The notes beneath the pieces were generated by a model, which was given only the letters and a program-made list of their open reading frames with translations, had not been told where the DNA came from and made no database searches. Both the position numbers and the translations under genes were made by a program. A DNA stretch of 39,782 bases from Desulfonatronospira sp. (GTDB taxonomy: Bacteria; Desulfobacterota; Desulfovibrionia; Desulfovibrionales; Desulfonatronovibrionaceae): positions 1-39,782 of the forward strand of contig PUMA01000159.1 of the NCBI GenBank assembly GCA_003551155.1, in the 5' to 3' direction. Shown one piece after another: positions 34,979-39,782 of the stretch. Numbering within the stretch: the first letter of the stretch is position 1; every line of letters starts with the position of its first letter.

Positions 34979-34998
34979 CCCTGCAAGGGGAGCATATA

Positions 34999-37137
34999 AT
35001 GGACGGCAGCAGGCTTTATCGAGAAATACCCGCGGTAGTCATGCTTTTTGCTGCCCTTTTTCTCGGGGTCAGTCTGGCAGGCTATTCCTCTCTGGATCCC
35101 ACATTTAACCATCAAGTGGGTCCGGAGTATGCTGTACAGAATCCAGCGGGCGCTGCAGGCGCCTATCTTGCCGGGACTTTTGTTGAGCTGTTCGGGTTGG
35201 GAGCGCTTCTTGGTCCTGTGTTTTTTCTTTACCTGGGACTATATCTGTTCCGGCCCTCCTTCGGGCTGGCATGGTGGCGCTGGGTGGGAATAGCTGCATG
35301 TTTTATGTCTCTTCTTGTCTGGCTGGAGTTCCCCCAGCTCAAGAACGGTCCCCTTGTGCTGGATATGCAGGGGGGGGGATTTATCGGAGGAGAACTCTAC
35401 CTGTTGGGTTTTTCCCTCTTTCGCCTTTGGGGGATCATCCTGACCAATGCCTTCATGACCCTTATCGGGCTGCAGCTGGCAACTGGCTTTTCCTGGGGAA
35501 ACTGTATGCTGGGTATGGTCCGGATCATGCCTTCCATGAACAGGGAAAATGATCAGCCGGATTCATTCAGGCGGGGTTCATCAGAAGGGACTGAAAAAAG
35601 GTCCAAAGAAGATTTTTATCCTTCCAAAAAAAAACACAGGACACCGGTGCCGGAACCAAAGCCGGCAGAGCTTGAAAGCCCTGCAAGTTTTGATGTGCAA
35701 GAGCATTCCCGGCCGCCTTTGGAACTCTTGACCACTCCGGCCGGGAACGGCCCCAGTCTGGATCATGAGCGCTTGCAGGAAATGTCAGAGGCGGTCAGGT
35801 CCAGCCTGGAGGATTTTTCCATCCAGGGAGAGGTGCAGCGCATCCAGCCAGGTCCGGTGGTGACCATGCTTGAATACAAGCCGGCCCCGGGAATCAAGAT
35901 CAGCCGCATAGCTAATCTGCATGATGATCTTGCCCTGGCCCTCAAGGCATCTTCAGTCAGGATCGTGGCTCCACTTCCGGGCAAGGACACTGTAGGTGTA
36001 GAAGTTCCCAACCCAAAGCGCCAGACTGTTTATCTGCAGGAAATCCTTGATTCCGGGGAGTTTGCCCAATCCAGGCTTAAGCTTCCCCTGGTCCTGGGCA
36101 AGGACATTCAGGGCCGGCCCAAGGTCGAGGATCTGGCCCGCATGCCCCATCTGCTGGTGGCCGGAGCCACCGGGGCGGGCAAAAGCGTATGTCTGAACAG
36201 CCTGCTTTTGAGCCTGCTCTTCAGGTTCGCACCGGATGAACTGAAACTTCTGCTTATTGACCCCAAGCGCATTGAGCTGGCTGTTTACAATGACCTGCCA
36301 CATCTGGTGCATCCCGTGGTCACGGACATGAGTCTGGCCAAGACCGCCCTGGATTGGGCCGTTTTTGAAATGGAAAACCGCTATGACCGCATGGCCGGGC
36401 TGGGTGTGCGCAATATAGAGGGCTACAACCAGAAGTTGAAGTCCTTTGGCGACAGCCCTCCGGAAGGATATGAAGAACTGGAACCCATGCCCTACCTGGT
36501 TGTGGTCATAGATGAAATGGCTGACCTCATGCTCACCGCGGCCAAGGAGGTGGAGATGGGCATTGTCCGTCTGGCCCAGCTGGCCAGGGCAGCGGGTATC
36601 CATCTTATCCTGGCCACCCAGAGACCCTCCGTGGACGTAGTTACCGGAATAATCAAGGCCAATTTTCCATCCAGGATTGCTTTCCAGGTAAGTTCCAAGC
36701 ACGACTCCAGGACTATCCTGGACAGCATAGGTGCGGAATATCTGCTGGGACACGGGGACATGCTCTTCAAGAGCGGCGGAGGGCAGATGCAACGGGTGCA
36801 TGGAGCGTTTGTCCAGGAAGAGGAGATCGTTTCCGTGGTGGAGTTCTGGAAGGCCAAGTCCAGTGCTGATTTTGAGCTGGATTTCACCCAGTGGAAAAAC
36901 AACGGCAACGAAAAAAACAATCAGGACTTTGGCCACGACCAGATTGTTGATGATCCCAAATATGCCCAGGCAGTAGAGTTCATCCGGGAACAGGGCAAGG
37001 GCTCAATTTCTCTGATTCAGCGCCGCTTCCGCATCGGTTACAACAAGGCTGCCCTGTTTATCGAGCAGATGGAAAAAGACGGTATCCTGGGACCGGCTGA
37101 CGGCAGCAGACCCAGACAGGTGCTCAAGCACAAATAG
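34999..37137 (+). CDS. ftsK: DNA translocase FtsK
   Basis: A 712-residue septal DNA pump that clears chromosome dimers at division. Four membrane helices occupy about residues 10-165. A short polar linker (about 180-250) replaces the very long one of E. coli. The motor follows: Walker A GATGAGKS at 389-396, LLLIDPKRIELAVYNDLPHL, Walker B VVVIDEMADLM and ATQRPSVDVVTG. The gamma domain (about 640-712, with SISLIQRRFRIGYNKAALFIEQME) reads polar guide sequences on DNA. The ATG follows an AAGGGGAG ribosome site, 20 bases after efp. Its C-terminus includes all elements needed for XerCD activation. Confidence 0.97.
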   Translation: MDGSRLYREIPAVVMLFAALFLGVSLAGYSSLDPTFNHQVGPEYAVQNPAGAAGAYLAGTFVELFGLGALLGPVFFLYLGLYLFRPSFGLAWWRWVGIAACFMSLLVWLEFPQLKNGPLVLDMQGGGFIGGELYLLGFSLFRLWGIILTNAFMTLIGLQLATGFSWGNCMLGMVRIMPSMNRENDQPDSFRRGSSEGTEKRSKEDFYPSKKKHRTPVPEPKPAELESPASFDVQEHSRPPLELLTTPAGNGPSLDHERLQEMSEAVRSSLEDFSIQGEVQRIQPGPVVTMLEYKPAPGIKISRIANLHDDLALALKASSVRIVAPLPGKDTVGVEVPNPKRQTVYLQEILDSGEFAQSRLKLPLVLGKDIQGRPKVEDLARMPHLLVAGATGAGKSVCLNSLLLSLLFRFAPDELKLLLIDPKRIELAVYNDLPHLVHPVVTDMSLAKTALDWAVFEMENRYDRMAGLGVRNIEGYNQKLKSFGDSPPEGYEELEPMPYLVVVIDEMADLMLTAAKEVEMGIVRLAQLARAAGIHLILATQRPSVDVVTGIIKANFPSRIAFQVSSKHDSRTILDSIGAEYLLGHGDMLFKSGGGQMQRVHGAFVQEEEIVSVVEFWKAKSSADFELDFTQWKNNGNEKNNQDFGHDQIVDDPKYAQAVEFIREQGKGSISLIQRRFRIGYNKAALFIEQMEKDGILGPADGSRPRQVLKHK

Positions 37138-37209
37138 TCCGGTCTTTGGACTGCCGCACGAAAAAGACAGCCTGTTAAACAATAGTAAAGCAATCGCTGA
37201 TTCATCACC

Positions 37210-39675
37210 GTGCATCACCGCCTCCAGACTCTTTCTCCCAGGGGGCTGTTGCCCTGGCAGAAGCTTTTTCTGGGATATATCCTGGGCATATGGACACTAA
37301 AATATCCCTGGGCCGGCGTATGCGGGCTGATCCTGATCCTTTTGTTCCTTCCTTTCAGAGACGTCTGGCGCAATCTTTTGCTGCTCGGGGTGTTTGTGGC
37401 TGCCCTGCTTTCGGCCTGGTTCAGGCTGCCCGAGGCACCTGTCCAGATCCCTGAACCCATTTCTTCCCAGGAGCGGGTCTGGCTCAAGGGACAGGTGGAT
37501 GCTGTAAGCTACCTCCCCGGATACAAGCAGCGCATTATCCTGAAAAATTTGATCATCGAGCCGGACAGAGACCCGGTAAATTTGCCGGGCAGGCTGGTCT
37601 GGACCTGGCAGGAAGCTCCCGAAGACTTGGTGCCGGGCCAGGAGGTGCAGGCCCATGTGCGCATAAGGCCGGTTCACGGCCTGGCCAATTTCGGGGTATG
37701 GAACAGCGAGTTCTTCTGGCGCACCCAGGGAGTTTTCTGGCGAAGCTTTACCCGGGGTGAACATTTCTGGCACAGGCTGGAGGAGACGCAGAACAAGAGT
37801 TTTGCCCTACGCAGCGCCCTCAAGGCCAGGGCATTGGATGGTCTGGATCTGCAGGGACTTGATCCGGAAAGAAAAAACAAGGTCCAGGGGCTGGGTCTGG
37901 CCCTTTTTTTCGGGGACCGCTCCCTGCTGGATCAGGAGCTTCTGGAATCAGTGCGTCTGGCATCCCTGGCCCATACCCTGGCCCTGTCAGGGCTGCACCT
38001 GGGTATTATGGCCGGGATGGGGTTCATGCTGGCCGGGGCCCTGGGATATTTTTTTCCTCGCCTGTATCTGGTTCTGCCCTTTGTCAAGCTGGGCATGCTG
38101 CTGGCTGTGCCCATATGCCTGGTCTATCTCTGGATGGGCCAGTTTCAGCCCACTCTGATCCGGGCAGGAATAATGCTCGCCTGCTGGGGTCTTTATCTAT
38201 TGGCCAATCAGCGCCGGGTTCTTCTGGACGGTCTGTTCATGGCTGCTGCCCTGATCACCCTGTACAATCCCTGGTCTGTATTCGATCTCAGGCTGCAGCT
38301 CTCGGTCATAGCCGTAGCCGGCATTGCCCTGACCCTGCCCTTGATGGAACGTTTGTTGCGGAGTCTGGAAAAAGGCAGGGTTTCAGCGCTGGTCAGGTAC
38401 TTTCTGGCCCTGGCCGCGGTGACTCTGGCCGCCAACCTGGTTCTTTTGCCCATCCAGGCCTGGACCTTCAACTACATGAGCCCCCATCTTTATCTTAACC
38501 TTATCTGGCTGCCGCTTCTGGGACTGCTGGTCCTGCCGGCCGGGTTCGCCGGGCTGTTCATCTCTCTGGTTCCGGGCCTGTCCCTTGCAGGGGATTTTCT
38601 GCTGGGGGTTTCCGGTCACGCCCTGAGCGGATTCATAGCTTTAATGGAGTATCTGCGCGCAAGGGATCTCCTGCATCCCGTGATAACCTATCGCCCGTCT
38701 TTTGCGGAGATACTGGCCTATTACCTGGTTCTGTCGCTGCTTTTGTATATCCGCTGGGTGCCCTGGAGAAAGGAGCGGATCCTTGTGGGCCTGGGGATCA
38801 TGGCCTGCCTGGTTCTTGTTCCCTGGATGGGCAGGGCATGGGACCAGGGCGTAACTCTTCGGGTGCTGGATGTCGGCCAGGGACAGGGACTGGTTCTGGA
38901 TCTCCCCGGAAACAAAAGAATCCTGGTGGACGGGGGCGGCAGCTGGAATCCGGAGTTCGACACGGGCCGGGCAGTGGTCACACCTTCCCTGACCTGGCGC
39001 ACCAGGCCTGAAAGGCTGGACAAGGTAATTTTAAGCCATGCTCATGTGGATCATTACGGCGGGCTTGTTTATCCTCTCAAGTATCTGGGAGCGGAAAAGT
39101 ATATGCACAACGGAATATGGCCGGATGAGCAGGACCGCCAGAGGCTGGAATCCGCCCTGGAGAGACGGGGGGTGCAGGAAGGCGTGCTGGTCAGAGGAGA
39201 CGTCCTGGAGCTGGGCGGCGGTATAAATCTGGAGGTGCTGCACCCGGAAGATCCCCACATATATGATCTGCTCAACGACTCCTCCCTGGTCCTGCGTCTG
39301 GTCTGGAATGACCGGCCCCTGGCCCTGATCCCGGGGGATATCGAGGCAGAGGGTATCCGGGATCTTCTCGAGTCGGGAAAGGATCTGGGTGCGCAGATTC
39401 TCCTGGTACCGCATCACGGCAGCCGAAGCAGTGCTGATCCAGAGTTCTACAGCCGGGTTGATCCGAAAATCGCAGTGGTTTCCAGGGGGTTTATGAACAG
39501 GTTCAGAGTCCCCCATCCGGAGGTGCTGGAAATAATTGAAGACAAAGGTATCCGGCTGTTTGACACGGCTGTGTACGGGGAGACGGTTCTCTCCTGGGAC
39601 AGTCCCGAGAGCGGGCCGCGCATCCGCTGGGCCAGGAGCAGGACAGGTCCGGGTGGAGTACCTTACTGGTATTAG
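37210..39675 (+). CDS. comEC: ComEC/Rec2 DNA-uptake channel protein
   Basis: An 821-residue inner-membrane protein through which single-stranded DNA enters during transformation. An N-terminal region with two helices and an OB-like DUF4131 (about 10-180) leads to the Competence domain with about seven helices (SLAHTLALSGLHLGIMAGMG and onward). A C-terminal metallo-beta-lactamase domain begins at LRVLDVGQGQGLVLDLPGN, with its HAHVDH at residues 610-615 and VPHHGS later. The metal residues are present, so the nuclease-like domain may be active. The start is GTG 37210 without a clear ribosome site. No other competence genes are nearby. An inverted copy of the dispersed repeat begins 16 bases after its stop. 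Confidence 0.95.
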   Translation: MHHRLQTLSPRGLLPWQKLFLGYILGIWTLKYPWAGVCGLILILLFLPFRDVWRNLLLLGVFVAALLSAWFRLPEAPVQIPEPISSQERVWLKGQVDAVSYLPGYKQRIILKNLIIEPDRDPVNLPGRLVWTWQEAPEDLVPGQEVQAHVRIRPVHGLANFGVWNSEFFWRTQGVFWRSFTRGEHFWHRLEETQNKSFALRSALKARALDGLDLQGLDPERKNKVQGLGLALFFGDRSLLDQELLESVRLASLAHTLALSGLHLGIMAGMGFMLAGALGYFFPRLYLVLPFVKLGMLLAVPICLVYLWMGQFQPTLIRAGIMLACWGLYLLANQRRVLLDGLFMAAALITLYNPWSVFDLRLQLSVIAVAGIALTLPLMERLLRSLEKGRVSALVRYFLALAAVTLAANLVLLPIQAWTFNYMSPHLYLNLIWLPLLGLLVLPAGFAGLFISLVPGLSLAGDFLLGVSGHALSGFIALMEYLRARDLLHPVITYRPSFAEILAYYLVLSLLLYIRWVPWRKERILVGLGIMACLVLVPWMGRAWDQGVTLRVLDVGQGQGLVLDLPGNKRILVDGGGSWNPEFDTGRAVVTPSLTWRTRPERLDKVILSHAHVDHYGGLVYPLKYLGAEKYMHNGIWPDEQDRQRLESALERRGVQEGVLVRGDVLELGGGINLEVLHPEDPHIYDLLNDSSLVLRLVWNDRPLALIPGDIEAEGIRDLLESGKDLGAQILLVPHHGSRSSADPEFYSRVDPKIAVVSRGFMNRFRVPHPEVLEIIEDKGIRLFDTAVYGETVLSWDSPESGPRIRWARSRTGPGGVPYWY

Positions 39676-39691
39676 CTTATAAATAGTTCAG

Positions 39692-39755
39692 GGTTCCTCG
39701 ACGCGACGTGTAGATTTTATATACAGTTAAAAATCAAAAGCCTTATACAGAATGC
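39692..39755 (-). repeat. Dispersed intergenic repeat, copy 3 (inverted, more diverged)
   Basis: On the minus strand this copy reads GGCATTCTGTATAAGGC, then an AT-rich spacer, then ATCTACACGTCGCGTCGAGG (complement of 39696-39715) and AACC. The core matches copies 1 and 2 at 18 of 20 positions and the left half also aligns. The hairpin and DnaA-like heptamers are weakened. It may continue to the window edge (39782). Confidence 0.7.
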
Positions 39756-39782
39756 CGGAGCTGGAAAAAAACAATGCAATGC

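Overview
The window reads as a compact, gene-dense chromosomal segment of a Gram-negative bacterium, most likely a sulfate-reducing member of the Desulfovibrionales (Desulfobacterota). Supports for a Gram-negative: the lipopolysaccharide exporter pair lptF-lptG, a CpoB/YbgF lipoprotein, an OmpA-domain envelope protein, and lspA/lgt for lipoproteins. The NIL-domain ferredoxin, the class 1B PyrK/PyrD pair and the long-form HisG fit that group, but the exact genus is inference. No rRNA, tRNA, CRISPR array, insertion sequence, prophage or defence gene was seen. Nearly everything is housekeeping.

Layout. 1-2632: the tail of an unidentified gene, a repeat element, a membrane-anchored coiled-coil protein on the minus strand with a strong terminator, and a membrane-anchored LytM/M23 peptidase. 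2717-5632 (minus): a large PreP-type M16 metallopeptidase. 5951-10156: ileS, lspA and lgt, starting from an extended -10 promoter. 10216-11823: a small PLDc_N membrane protein, the cpoB lipoprotein and a NIL-[4Fe-4S] ferredoxin. 12200-13330: a VWA-OmpA envelope protein with its own terminator. 13336-20660: a small secreted protein, gpsA and a complete peptide-type ABC transporter (binding protein, two permeases, two ATPases), several joined by TGATG stop/start overlaps. 20846-26819: recN, pyrK-pyrD, an HD-domain protein with a degenerate CCA-transferase head, and rlmN. 27000-28252: hisI-hisG. 28377-32859: a TPR lipoprotein, a B12-binding radical SAM protein, a 62-residue protein, lptF and lptG. 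32821-33444 (minus): engB, overlapping the 3' end of lptG. 33855-39675: aroQ, efp, ftsK and comEC.

The strongest signal not explained by ordinary genes is a dispersed intergenic element of about 65-95 bp. It is present three times (108-187, 26857-26951, and 39692-39755 inverted), each time just beyond a stop codon. A 20-bp core is identical in two copies and matches 18 of 20 in the third, and the element carries several DnaA-box-like heptamers. Other points worth a look are a possible AUA start codon for rlmN, a nucleotidyltransferase-like head that has lost its Gly-Gly and first Asp, an OmpA domain with Cys in place of the peptidoglycan-binding Asp, and an antisense coding overlap of lptG with engB.

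No wholly new multi-gene system is evident. The least understood gene group is the TPR lipoprotein / radical SAM / 62-residue protein set translationally linked to lptF.
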